Shown here in pieces: positions 53,228-61,205 of a stretch of DNA of 64,000 nt; the stretch's first letter is position 1, and each line of letters begins with the position of its first letter. The notes below the pieces were generated by a model, which was not told where the DNA came from, searched no databases, and saw only the letters and a program-made list of their open reading frames with translations. Source of the stretch: an uncultured Alphaproteobacteria bacterium (GTDB taxonomy: Bacteria; Pseudomonadota; Alphaproteobacteria; HIMB59; GCA-002718135); the NCBI GenBank assembly GCA_902524385.1, contig CABZCZ010000005.1:24757-88756 (forward strand), in the 5' to 3' direction. The position numbers were made by a program, and so were the translations under genes.

Positions 53228-54460
53228 TTATAATTTTGGTATAAGTTTATTTAATTTTTGGTTTTGATCTGAGAGAATTTGTCTATCTACGATAGTATTT
53301 TTTTCAATTAATTTAGTTGTTATTCTAATGTCACGGCCTACTTTTCCTAAAATTCCTAAACCACATGCCCCTCTTATTTTTTTATTTTTTAGAAAAAAAT
53401 AAATTACACCATTATTAATTTCACTTCCTCTTTCGATGATTTCTTCATAATCGTCACAAATACCAGTCAGTTGAAGATTTAGATTAAATTGATCAGACCA
53501 CATCCAAGGAATTGATGTGTATTCTGTTTTTACTCCAGAAATATTTTTTCCAGCGCATATCCCATGATTTTGTGCATGTTGATAAGACTCAAGTCTCATA
53601 TTTCTTTCATATAATGGATGATAAAAATTAGATACGTCACCTGCTGCATAAACATCTTTAATTGAAGTTTCACAAAATTGATTAGTTACTATACCATTAT
53701 CAAGCTTTAAATTTGTATTTTCAAATAACTTTATAGACGGAGTTGAGCCTATACCTGCAATTACAAAATCTGTTTCTATTAAAGAATTATCATTTAATAA
53801 AATTTCATAGATATCATTTTTTTTAATTATTTTATCTATCTGTTTATTTAATATTATTTCATTTCCATGTTCAATATGAGTGTTTTGAACTAAATCAGCA
53901 ATTTGTTTAGGTATAATTCTTCCCATAAGTTGATTCCCAATTTCGATAACAGTTACTTTCTTTTGAAGTTGAGATAATGATGAAGCAATTTCTAAACCAA
54001 TGAAGCCGCCACCAATAATAGTTATTTGATTTTTATTTAAAACTATTTCTTTAATTATTTTGGCTTCTTCTAAATTTCTTAGATAGTAAAAATCATTGTT
54101 TAAATTATCATCTAAACAAAGTTTTTTATTTTCAGAACCTGTTGAAATTAGCAAAATATCATAAGAGTAAACATTATCATTTTTTGTAAAAAGTTTTTTA
54201 TTTTCAAAATCAACTTTGTTTATTGATACATTATCAAAATCTATATTTTCATTTATTAGAACATCGCTGGAATGAAAAAAAAGATCTTCTTCATGTTTTT
54301 TATCTAACAAAAAATCTTTAGACAAAGGAGGTCTTTCATATGGTAATATACTTTCTTCTCCTAAAATTTTAATGTTTGATTCTGTATCATTTTTTCTAAT
54401 CTCTATAGCAGCATAAATAGCAGCTTGACCACCGCCTAGAATTATAATGTTATTTTTCAC
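53228..54460 (-). CDS. FAD-dependent ferredoxin reductase (MocF-like)
   Basis: NAD(P)H:ferredoxin reductase of the oxygenase-coupled class. N-terminal FAD loop Gly9-Gly-Gly-Gln-Ala-Ala, a second dinucleotide loop Gly-Gly-Gly-Phe-Ile-Gly-Leu-Glu near 147-154, and Tyr-Ala-Ala-Gly-Asp-Val near 264-269 for FAD. 410 aa is standard. The start is GTG, five bases after the oxygenase stop, so the two genes are tightly coupled. Partner is the Rieske protein 49 bases downstream. Confidence 0.88.
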   Translation of the reverse strand: MKNNIIILGGGQAAIYAAIEIRKNDTESNIKILGEESILPYERPPLSKDFLLDKKHEEDLFFHSSDVLINENIDFDNVSINKVDFENKKLFTKNDNVYSYDILLISTGSENKKLCLDDNLNNDFYYLRNLEEAKIIKEIVLNKNQITIIGGGFIGLEIASSLSQLQKKVTVIEIGNQLMGRIIPKQIADLVQNTHIEHGNEIILNKQIDKIIKKNDIYEILLNDNSLIETDFVIAGIGSTPSIKLFENTNLKLDNGIVTNQFCETSIKDVYAAGDVSNFYHPLYERNMRLESYQHAQNHGICAGKNISGVKTEYTSIPWMWSDQFNLNLQLTGICDDYEEIIERGSEINNGVIYFFLKNKKIRGACGLGILGKVGRDIRITTKLIEKNTIVDRQILSDQNQKLNKLIPKL

Positions 54461-54465
54461 TTAGT

Positions 54466-55452
54466 TTAGGCGTTACTGGGAACAGATAATGGAATTTGAT
54501 AGTCTGGATTTTTTGCTTGTTTAATAAGTGCTGGAATTATCTCTTTATAAGCCCCAATAAGACCATTTCTGGCGGGTGGTAATTGATCTTTAATCATAGC
54601 ATGTAATTTAGGTAAATTATGTGAGGGTACTTGAGGGAACATATGGTGTTCAATATGATATTCCATATGCCAATATAAAAAACTTAAAACTGGGTTTAGA
54701 TACACTGTTCTGGTTGTATACCTATGATCTCTTTTATCTTCTCTAAGACCTGCGTGCTGAGTAAGACCCATAATCATAACAAGGGTCTTTCCATAAAAAT
54801 TAGGTAATAAAACATACAGAACTGGAAGCCAACTTTGAAAGTATATTGAAGAGGCAATGCTTATAATCCATATAGAAAGATGACTCCACGCAGATAGTCT
54901 GCATTTCCATCTTTCGTTTTTAGGAATACAAACCTTCATTACATCTGTAGTCACACCAAATGCGTGTTTTACAGTTTCCCATTGAAGAGAATTTTTAAAA
55001 AAAACAAATCCAGAAAATGGAATATAGTGAGAGAAAAACACAATTAAGTCAGTTGGTTTTTTTACATGGATTTCAAAATCCACAGGATCATTAAATTGAG
55101 TGTAGGTATGATGATGATAGTGTGAATATCTCCACCTGATAGGCTCAAAATTATCCATAAAACTTGCAATATAATAAAAGAAATCATTCCAGAATTTTGA
55201 TTTAAAAGCTGTTCTATGACCAGTTTCGTGCCAGATAGCATCACTACATCCCCAGATATTTCCGTATATTATAAAAAATAATAAAGACCACCAAGTGCCC
55301 CATGTGACATATGCAAGATATCCAAAAAGAACTAGAGAGGAAAAATAAATAATCATATGCTTAAAACCCTGCCAATCAGATTTTTTGCATAATTGTTTAA
55401 ATGCTTTTTTATCTATATTTGCTCTATACCATTTGCCTAAATCTACTTCCAT
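54466..55452 (-). CDS. Desaturase-fold di-iron oxygenase (MocD/alkane-hydroxylase-like)
   Basis: Integral-membrane non-heme di-iron enzyme of the fatty-acid desaturase/hydroxylase superfamily. Histidine boxes His75-Glu-Thr-Gly-His79, His111-Tyr-His-His-His115 and His266-Ile-Glu-His-His270, plus an extra Gln-His at 232-233, between four or so membrane helices. The neighbours (ferredoxin reductase and Rieske ferredoxin) make a MocD/E/F set, which in rhizobia is linked to O-demethylation of a methylated inosamine. In this sugar operon, O-demethylation or hydroxylation of a sugar is favoured over lipid desaturation. That is inference. Confidence 0.85.
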   Translation of the reverse strand: MEVDLGKWYRANIDKKAFKQLCKKSDWQGFKHMIIYFSSLVLFGYLAYVTWGTWWSLLFFIIYGNIWGCSDAIWHETGHRTAFKSKFWNDFFYYIASFMDNFEPIRWRYSHYHHHTYTQFNDPVDFEIHVKKPTDLIVFFSHYIPFSGFVFFKNSLQWETVKHAFGVTTDVMKVCIPKNERWKCRLSAWSHLSIWIISIASSIYFQSWLPVLYVLLPNFYGKTLVMIMGLTQHAGLREDKRDHRYTTRTVYLNPVLSFLYWHMEYHIEHHMFPQVPSHNLPKLHAMIKDQLPPARNGLIGAYKEIIPALIKQAKNPDYQIPLSVPSNA

Positions 55453-55598
55453 AATCGAAAATTAACACTTTTTTTTAACCATATAAATATAAAATTTGCT
55501 TTAATTTATCAAATAAGTGCGACTTTTTTAACTATCAGAGGTGGTTGGAATTTGAATTGTAATAAGATCTTTAATAATTTAAATTAATTGTAATATTG

Positions 55599-55616
55599 AT
55601 TTATATACTTATAAAT
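55599..55616. promoter_or_regulatory. Small dyad upstream of system C binding-protein gene
   Basis: ATTTATA and TATAAAT arms around TACT, within the 190-base divergent spacer between the oxygenase operon and the system C importer, about 27 bases before the ATG. Very AT-rich, so possibly chance; noted because this spacer must carry both promoters. Confidence 0.2.
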
Positions 55617-55642
55617 TGATTCATAAATTATTTGGAGGAATT

Positions 55643-56623
55643 ATGAAAAAAATACTAGCTATCATAACTTTTTTCTTTGCTTTTGCATCTACTGCAGCAA
55701 TAGCAAAAAATGATTATAGTTGTGATAAAAAATTTATATTTTTTCCAGGTGGTCCTGAAGGTGGTCCATTTGGAACAATAGTTTACAACGGTGCAGTTGC
55801 TGCCGCAGAACACACTGGTTGCGAAGTAGACTATTACTGGTCACAGTGGAATTCAGAAATTATGATTAAGCAGTTTAAAGAAGCAGTTGCTTTACAACCT
55901 GATGGAATTGCAATCTATGGTTTTCCAGGTGATGAAGCTATGAGACCTATAATTAAAGAAGCTAGAGAAATGGGAATTGTTATTACTACAATGAACACTC
56001 CTCTTCCTGATTTAGAAGCAGAATTCAAAACAACAGGTTTTGGATATGCAGGTGCTGATCTATTTACAGCTGGTTATAACTTAGGTAAAAAAGCAGTTGA
56101 GGTTTGTGGATTGCAAGCTGGGGATAAAGCATTTATTTGGGGTCTTGCAAGTATGCCTAATAGAGGTGAAAGAACTAAAGGTGCAATAGCAGGAGTTGAA
56201 GACATGGGTGTTGAAGTTGTTTATCAAGAAATACCTGATAATGTTAACTCAGATGCATCTCAGGGCACACCAATGTATGTATCAACGTACAGTGCAAACC
56301 CTGACATTAAAATGGCTATTACTGATCATGGTGGATTAACTGCAAGCTTACCAACATATATGAAGGCTGCAGGTCACGGTACTGAAGAAGTATGTGGTGC
56401 AGGATTTGATTTATCGGCTCCGATTGTTGATGGAATTAATTCTGGATACATTGATGTAGTAATTGATCAGCAACCATTTATTCAAGGATACATTCCTATC
56501 GTTCAGCTTTTCTTAAGCACAAAATATGGAATGGCAGGACTTGCTATGGATACTGGTGCTGCATTTGTAACAGCAGATAATGTTGAAGCAATTGCTCCAC
56601 TAGCGGCAGTTCAAATAAGATAA
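55643..56623 (+). CDS. CUT2 sugar-binding protein, system C
   Basis: Peripla_BP_4-type receptor. The ATG chosen has a strong Shine-Dalgarno (GGAGGA, 55634-55639) and gives a clean signal peptide of about 21 residues ending Ala-Ile-Ala; an in-frame TTG at 55616 is upstream of that site and unlikely. The mature start Asp-Tyr-Ser-Cys-Asp-Lys-Lys-Phe is unusual, and further cysteines (Thr-Gly-Cys, Glu-Val-Cys twice) could make disulfides. Ligand unknown. It is divergent from the MocDEF-like operon, so a methylated sugar or polyol is a plausible guess. Confidence 0.88.
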   Translation: MKKILAIITFFFAFASTAAIAKNDYSCDKKFIFFPGGPEGGPFGTIVYNGAVAAAEHTGCEVDYYWSQWNSEIMIKQFKEAVALQPDGIAIYGFPGDEAMRPIIKEAREMGIVITTMNTPLPDLEAEFKTTGFGYAGADLFTAGYNLGKKAVEVCGLQAGDKAFIWGLASMPNRGERTKGAIAGVEDMGVEVVYQEIPDNVNSDASQGTPMYVSTYSANPDIKMAITDHGGLTASLPTYMKAAGHGTEEVCGAGFDLSAPIVDGINSGYIDVVIDQQPFIQGYIPIVQLFLSTKYGMAGLAMDTGAAFVTADNVEAIAPLAAVQIR

Positions 56624-56634
56624 ACCAATTTACT

Positions 56635-56658
56635 CAAGCCTGCCCTTAGGCAGGCTTG
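56635..56658 (+). promoter_or_regulatory. Perfect hairpin after system C binding-protein gene
   Basis: Arms CAAGCCTGCC and GGCAGGCTTG (10 bp, no mismatch, 7 G-C pairs) around CTTA, 11 bases after the stop and 9 before the ATPase ATG. In a region of about 30% GC this is the most GC-rich stem seen. A TTTT follows three bases later, so partial termination is possible. Confidence 0.88.
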
Positions 56659-56667
56659 CATAGTTTT

Positions 56668-57435
56668 ATGTCTGAACAACTTTTAAAATTAGAAAATATT
56701 TATAAAGACTTTGGCAATGTAAAAGTCTTAAAGGATATAAATATTACTATAAATAAGGGAGAAGTTGTTGCATTAATTGGTGATAATGGAGCAGGAAAAT
56801 CAACACTTATAAAAGTAATTACTGGAGTTCATAGACCAAACTCTGGAAGAATTTTTTTTAAAGAAAATGAAGTTCAAATAAAATCTGTTTCTCAATCTAG
56901 AAAAATGGGTATTGAAGCTGTGTATCAAGAGAGAGCATTGTGTGATCAACAAGAACTCTATAGAAATATTTTTGCCGGAAGGGAAATAACTAATTCATTT
57001 GGATTTTTAAAAATCAGAGAGCAAAGAAAAGAAGCGGAAAGAATTTTAAGAGATTATATTGGTTTTACATCAAAGGCCATAACTGTTGACTCTCAAGTAA
57101 TGGGTTTATCAGGTGGTGAAAAACAAGGGGTTGCATTTGGTAGATCCCTATATTTTAATTCAGATTTAATTGTTTTAGATGAACCAACCATGGGTTTATC
57201 TATTCAAGAAACTGAAAAGGTTTTAAATTTTGTTAAAGGATTAAAAAATGAGAATAAATCAGCTATATTTATCGATCATAATATTATCCATGTTTATGGA
57301 GCAGCTGATAGATTTATAATTTTAGATAGAGGTGAAGTTGTTGGTGAGTTCTTAAAAGATCAAATTTCAAGAGAAGAGTTAGTTCAAAAAATGATACAAT
57401 TACATGAATCAGGAAAAATTAAAGTTGATATATAA
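56668..57435 (+). CDS. CUT2-type ABC ATPase (single domain), system C
   Basis: ATPase of the third CUT2 importer. Walker A Gly38-Asp-Asn-Gly-Ala-Gly-Lys-Ser-Thr46, signature Leu-Ser-Gly-Gly-Glu-Lys-Gln near 149-155, Walker B Leu-Ile-Val-Leu-Asp-Glu-Pro-Thr. At 255 aa it is half the size of RbsA/RhaT, like FrcA-type ATPases, so two copies must pair. An in-frame TTG at 56656 falls inside the hairpin and is rejected. No Shine-Dalgarno precedes the ATG. The stop overlaps the permease start (TAATG). Confidence 0.92.
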   Translation: MSEQLLKLENIYKDFGNVKVLKDINITINKGEVVALIGDNGAGKSTLIKVITGVHRPNSGRIFFKENEVQIKSVSQSRKMGIEAVYQERALCDQQELYRNIFAGREITNSFGFLKIREQRKEAERILRDYIGFTSKAITVDSQVMGLSGGEKQGVAFGRSLYFNSDLIVLDEPTMGLSIQETEKVLNFVKGLKNENKSAIFIDHNIIHVYGAADRFIILDRGEVVGEFLKDQISREELVQKMIQLHESGKIKVDI

Positions 57436-58412
57436 TGAGTAGTATTCTTAATAGTTATTTTGTAAAAACACATCGATTAGAGATAAGCATAACTATAATA
57501 GCTATTGTACTTTTTCTAATATATTTTTTTGGTGCTACTCACGTCTTTACCAGATTTCCAATTTATAGGGCATTCATGCAATCAATGCCTTTCTTTGGCA
57601 TTATTGCTATTTCTGCAACTTTTGTCGTAACCCTGGGTGAAATTGATTTATCATTTCCATCTATTGTTGGTATCACCTCTTTAACTTTTGGTATGCTTTT
57701 AACTTCCACAGATGGAAATTTTTTTATATCATTTGCTTTAGCAACTGCTCTTGGAATGTTTGCTGGATTAATAAATGGTCTATTAGTAACTAAAATTGGC
57801 ATACCTTCTATTGTAGCTACTATCGGAACACTCTTTTTCTGGAGAGGTTTAGTAAATGTAATTTCTCAAGGAAGTGGTATAGCAATTGTTGATGAAGCCG
57901 ACGGAACATGGCATCATATGATATTTGTAGATAAGTTATTTAATCTTATACCAGCCCAATTTATTTGGTTTGTTGTATTGACCGGATTAATGCAATGGGT
58001 TTATCGATATCACAAGTTTGGTAACCACATCCATTTTGTTGGAGATAATAAAGCTAGTGCTCAAATGATGGGCATTGATGTTGATCGAGTTAAAATTATA
58101 GCATTCGTACAACTTGGTTTCTTTTCAGCACTTGCTGGGATCTTCACAATGTATGAAATGCTTTATTTCTGGCCCACACAAGGTTCAGGATTAATGCTAA
58201 CTACACTAGCTGCAGTTTTTGTTGGAGGTACTTCTGTTTTTGGAGGAAAAGGTACAGTTTATGGAACATTCATTGGAGTATTAATAATAGGCTCTCTTGA
58301 ATCAGGAATAGTTGCTTTAGGTCTGTCAGGATTTTATGTACAATTTATTAATGGGTTGATGATTACCATTGCTGTAACAATTTATGCTTTAATTCAAAAA
58401 AGAAAAAATTAA
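57435..58412 (+). CDS. CUT2 sugar ABC permease, system C
   Basis: Membrane subunit with about nine helices. Typical blocks are Leu-Gly-Glu-Ile-Asp-Leu-Ser-Phe-Pro near 66-74 and Val-Phe-Val-Gly-Gly-Thr-Ser-Val-Phe-Gly-Gly near 261-271. Translationally coupled to the ATPase by a one-base overlap and followed after one base by a kinase gene. Single permease, presumably a homodimer. Confidence 0.92.
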   Translation: MSSILNSYFVKTHRLEISITIIAIVLFLIYFFGATHVFTRFPIYRAFMQSMPFFGIIAISATFVVTLGEIDLSFPSIVGITSLTFGMLLTSTDGNFFISFALATALGMFAGLINGLLVTKIGIPSIVATIGTLFFWRGLVNVISQGSGIAIVDEADGTWHHMIFVDKLFNLIPAQFIWFVVLTGLMQWVYRYHKFGNHIHFVGDNKASAQMMGIDVDRVKIIAFVQLGFFSALAGIFTMYEMLYFWPTQGSGLMLTTLAAVFVGGTSVFGGKGTVYGTFIGVLIIGSLESGIVALGLSGFYVQFINGLMITIAVTIYALIQKRKN

Positions 58413-58413
58413 A

Positions 58414-59385
58414 ATGCATAAAGCCATTTGGCTAGATACAATTAATCAAGAAAAAATAATTCAATATAAAAAACTCAAAGGAGGAGTATCATCAGAGGTA
58501 TATCATGTTAAAACAAATAAAAATAATTACTGTATTAAAAGATCACTAAAAAGACTCTTAGTTAAAAAAAAATGGATTGCTAATACTAATCGAATAAAGT
58601 TTGAATATTTATGGCTTAAACATTGTCAAAATATTTTAAAAAGAAATATTCCCAATACGTATGAATTTAATAATAAAAAAAAATATATTGTTATGGAGTA
58701 TCTTGAAACTTCTCAATATAAAACACTTAAACAACTATATTTTAATAAAATAATAAATATAAATACTATAAGGTCAATTAGTAAACATCTTTATAAAATT
58801 CACTCTAACAGTAGTAATTATAAAACAAAGAAAACATTCGAAAGTAATTATAAAAATTTTTATGATTTGAGATTAGATCCATACTTCAATGAAGTAGGAA
58901 GAGTTTATCCTAAATATAAAGAGTACATTAAAAAAATAAATGAAAATTATATCAAACATTCAAATACATTGGTTCATGGAGATTTTAGTCCAAAAAATAT
59001 ATTAGTTGGTAAAAACAAAATTATATATTTAGATGCAGAATGTTGTAATTTTGGAGATCCAGTTTTTGACTTAGTTTTTTTTACAAATCACTTATTAATA
59101 AAAAGTATTTTCTTCAAAGATAAATCACAAGAATTTATCAAATTATATGTTTCCTTCTACAAAGAATATTTGAGTAATCTGAGCATAAAAAATTTTAATT
59201 CATATATTGATAGAATTATTAAAATGACACCTATAATGCTACTTTCAAGAGTAGATGGCAAATCCCCAGTTGAATATATTAATAAAGAAAAAATTAAAAA
59301 TATTATTAGAAAAAAATCATTCTTATTATTAGATAGTAAAATTAATAGTTTAAATGATGTTATAAAAGTAATTAATGAAAGATAG
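58414..59385 (+). CDS. APH/choline-kinase-fold small-molecule kinase
   Basis: Predicted ATP-dependent phosphotransferase. Nucleotide loop Gly-Gly-Val-Ser-Ser-Glu-Val-Tyr at 23-30, Lys42 for ATP, catalytic Asp190 in Val-His-Gly-Asp-Phe-Ser-Pro-Lys-Asn, and metal Asp207 in Tyr-Leu-Asp-Ala-Glu. Very Lys/Asn-rich. It lies one base behind an ABC permease and overlaps the enolase-like gene by 11 bases, so substrate is expected to be the imported compound or a derivative. Family members phosphorylate aminoglycosides, methylthioribose, choline or homoserine; none can be assigned here. Confidence 0.8.
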   Translation: MHKAIWLDTINQEKIIQYKKLKGGVSSEVYHVKTNKNNYCIKRSLKRLLVKKKWIANTNRIKFEYLWLKHCQNILKRNIPNTYEFNNKKKYIVMEYLETSQYKTLKQLYFNKIININTIRSISKHLYKIHSNSSNYKTKKTFESNYKNFYDLRLDPYFNEVGRVYPKYKEYIKKINENYIKHSNTLVHGDFSPKNILVGKNKIIYLDAECCNFGDPVFDLVFFTNHLLIKSIFFKDKSQEFIKLYVSFYKEYLSNLSIKNFNSYIDRIIKMTPIMLLSRVDGKSPVEYINKEKIKNIIRKKSFLLLDSKINSLNDVIKVINER

Positions 59386-60613
59386 TTCTATAATTGAAAA
59401 AGTTTTATGCAGAAGAGTATATGACTCTAGAGGGAATCCTACAATAGAAGTAGAAGTAATTACAAAAAGTGGCGCATCTGGTCGAGCAATTTGTCCATCA
59501 GGAGCTTCTACTGGGAATAATGAAGCTTTAGAAGTTAGAGACAATGATGATAGATACAACGGAAAAGATATTAAAAAAGGATTGGATTTAATTAAGAATA
59601 AGATTAGCAAATTAATAGTTGGTACGTCTTGTGAAGATCAATCTAAATTTGATAAAATACTTAAGGATTTTGATGGTTCAGATCAAAAAAAATTAATTGG
59701 AGGTAATGTTAGCACATCTCTATCAATTGCGAATTATCTATGCGCTTCAAATTTAAATAATGTTCCGGCTTTTGACTTTCATGCTAAATCAAAAAAACTA
59801 AAGATACCTAATCCTGAAATCCAAATTTTTGGAGGTGGGGCACATTCTGGAAATCAAAATAGTTTTCAGGATTTTCTAATCTATCCAATAGATAATTTTA
59901 ATTATGAAGAGTTTTTGCATAATGTTTATCAAATATTAAACCATACAAAAGCTACTTTAATTAAAAATAACAATTTTTTTGGGTATTGTGATGAAGGAGG
60001 TTTTTTTCCGAATAATATAAATCAATTTGATATATGTGAAATTATTAATGAAAGTATTTTAAAAAATAAATTAACTCCTGGTAAAGATTTAGGTATTTCA
60101 ATAGATGTAGCAGCTTCTAATTTATATAGTGAAGGTACTTATAATTTATATAATAAATTTATAAGTAAAAATGAATTAAGCAATATCTTTGGAAAATTAA
60201 TAAAAGAATTTAATGTGAGTTTAATAGAAGATCCTTTTCATGATGAAGATTTTGAGTCATTTTCTTCATTAAAGGTTAAAAACTATGGATCAGTTCAAAT
60301 AATTGGTGATGATTTAACTTGCTCTAGTTCAAAGCTTTTAAATAAAGCTATTAAAAGAAATTGCATTGATGGTATTATTATTAAGATTAATCAATGCGGT
60401 TCAGTTTCCGAAGCTTTAGAAACAATTGAATTGGCTAAAAAGCATAATATTAAAACGATTCTTTCAGCAAGATCAGGGGATACAGAAGATGTTTTTTTGA
60501 GTCACTTTGCTGTTGCTTGGGATGTTGATATGATTAAGGTTGGATCTTTCTCAAGAAGTGAGAGAACATCTAAATGGAACGAACTAGTTAGAATTGAAGA
60601 AAATTTAAAATAA
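59375..60613 (+). CDS. Enolase paralogue with altered active site
   Basis: True enolase fold (phosphopyruvate hydratase family), 412 aa versus about 425-430. Conserved (yeast numbers in brackets): Ser-Thr loop at 45-46, His157 (159), Glu207 (211), metal ligands Asp244 (246), Glu285 (295), Asp312 (320), Lys337 (345), Arg366 (374), Lys388 (396). Changed: Asp166 where Glu168 is expected, and Ala365 where His373 is expected. The Gly-Gly-Asn-Val-Ser-Thr-Ser-Leu-Ser stretch also departs from the usual Gly-Ala-Asn-Ala-x-Leu-Gly-Val-Ser. Coupled to a kinase and a sugar importer, it may act on a phosphorylated sugar acid. A canonical enolase presumably lies elsewhere. Confidence 0.82.
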   Translation: MKDSSIIEKVLCRRVYDSRGNPTIEVEVITKSGASGRAICPSGASTGNNEALEVRDNDDRYNGKDIKKGLDLIKNKISKLIVGTSCEDQSKFDKILKDFDGSDQKKLIGGNVSTSLSIANYLCASNLNNVPAFDFHAKSKKLKIPNPEIQIFGGGAHSGNQNSFQDFLIYPIDNFNYEEFLHNVYQILNHTKATLIKNNNFFGYCDEGGFFPNNINQFDICEIINESILKNKLTPGKDLGISIDVAASNLYSEGTYNLYNKFISKNELSNIFGKLIKEFNVSLIEDPFHDEDFESFSSLKVKNYGSVQIIGDDLTCSSSKLLNKAIKRNCIDGIIIKINQCGSVSEALETIELAKKHNIKTILSARSGDTEDVFLSHFAVAWDVDMIKVGSFSRSERTSKWNELVRIEENLK

Positions 60614-60655
60614 TTCTTATATTTTTTTTAAAAATTTTTATAAAAGAATTTTTTT
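60612..60655 (+). terminator. Possible terminator after the enolase paralogue
   Basis: Arms AATTCTT (60612-60618) and AAGAATT (60644-60650), with further A/T pairing inside, followed by a run of seven T. It begins within the stop codon of the enolase-like gene and lies before the convergent peroxiredoxin gene. The stem is AT-rich, so strength is uncertain. The rest of the 118-base spacer shows nothing else. Confidence 0.45.
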
Positions 60656-60731
60656 ATATGCTTTTACTTAAGCTTTATTTTAAAATTTAAATTTAAAGTA
60701 TTAAATTTGATTTCTGAATTTATTTCATTAA

Positions 60732-61205
60732 TTAAACTCTTTTTAGAACGTATTCTGCTGAGCTAACTTTGTATTCACCATCATTTTCAATAAATTTATT
60801 AGTAATTACATTGTTCTCAATTATCATAGCAAATCTTCGACATCTAAAACCCATAAAATTTTTAGTCTTATTAGATATCAAATCAAAGTGCTTTGTAATT
60901 TCAGCATTCCCATCAGCTATACCATTAATTATTTCACCATCTGTATAACTAATTAGCCAGGACTTCATTACATGTTCATCATTTACTGATAGACAATAAA
61001 TGTCATCAATTTTTTTATTTATAAATGAATTATATAATTTTATATATCCTGGAAGATGCTTCTCAGAACAAGTTGGAGTAAATGCTCCAGGAACACCAAA
61101 TAGAATTATTTTTTTATTAACAAATTCTTTTTTTAATGAAGACACTGTTGATATACCTTTTTTAATTATAGGTACTTTAAAATCATCAATAATCGTATTT
61201 TTCAT
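60732..61205 (-). CDS. Peroxiredoxin (Prx5 type)
   Basis: Thiol peroxidase of the Prx5/AhpE-like group that reduces peroxides. Peroxidatic Cys46 in Pro-Gly-Ala-Phe-Thr-Pro-Thr-Cys-Ser-Glu-Lys-His-Leu-Pro-Gly, the Prx5 signature, and Arg-Cys-Arg-Arg-Phe-Ala near 126-131. 157 aa, no signal peptide, so cytoplasmic. Its start overlaps the stop of the DsbD-like reductase by four bases, which couples peroxide reduction to a thiol-electron exporter. Confidence 0.92.
   Translation of the reverse strand: MKNTIIDDFKVPIIKKGISTVSSLKKEFVNKKIILFGVPGAFTPTCSEKHLPGYIKLYNSFINKKIDDIYCLSVNDEHVMKSWLISYTDGEIINGIADGNAEITKHFDLISNKTKNFMGFRCRRFAMIIENNVITNKFIENDGEYKVSSAEYVLKRV

Noticed and set aside
54466..55452. Ordinary membrane fatty-acid desaturase for lipid adaptation
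   Set aside because: The adjacent reductase and Rieske ferredoxin and the sugar operon fit a MocD-type oxygenase better; lipid use cannot be fully excluded.
56656..56667. In-frame TTG upstream start for the system C ATPase
   Set aside because: The TTG lies in the 3' arm of a perfect hairpin, without a ribosome site; the ATG at 56668 gives the normal ABC N-terminus.
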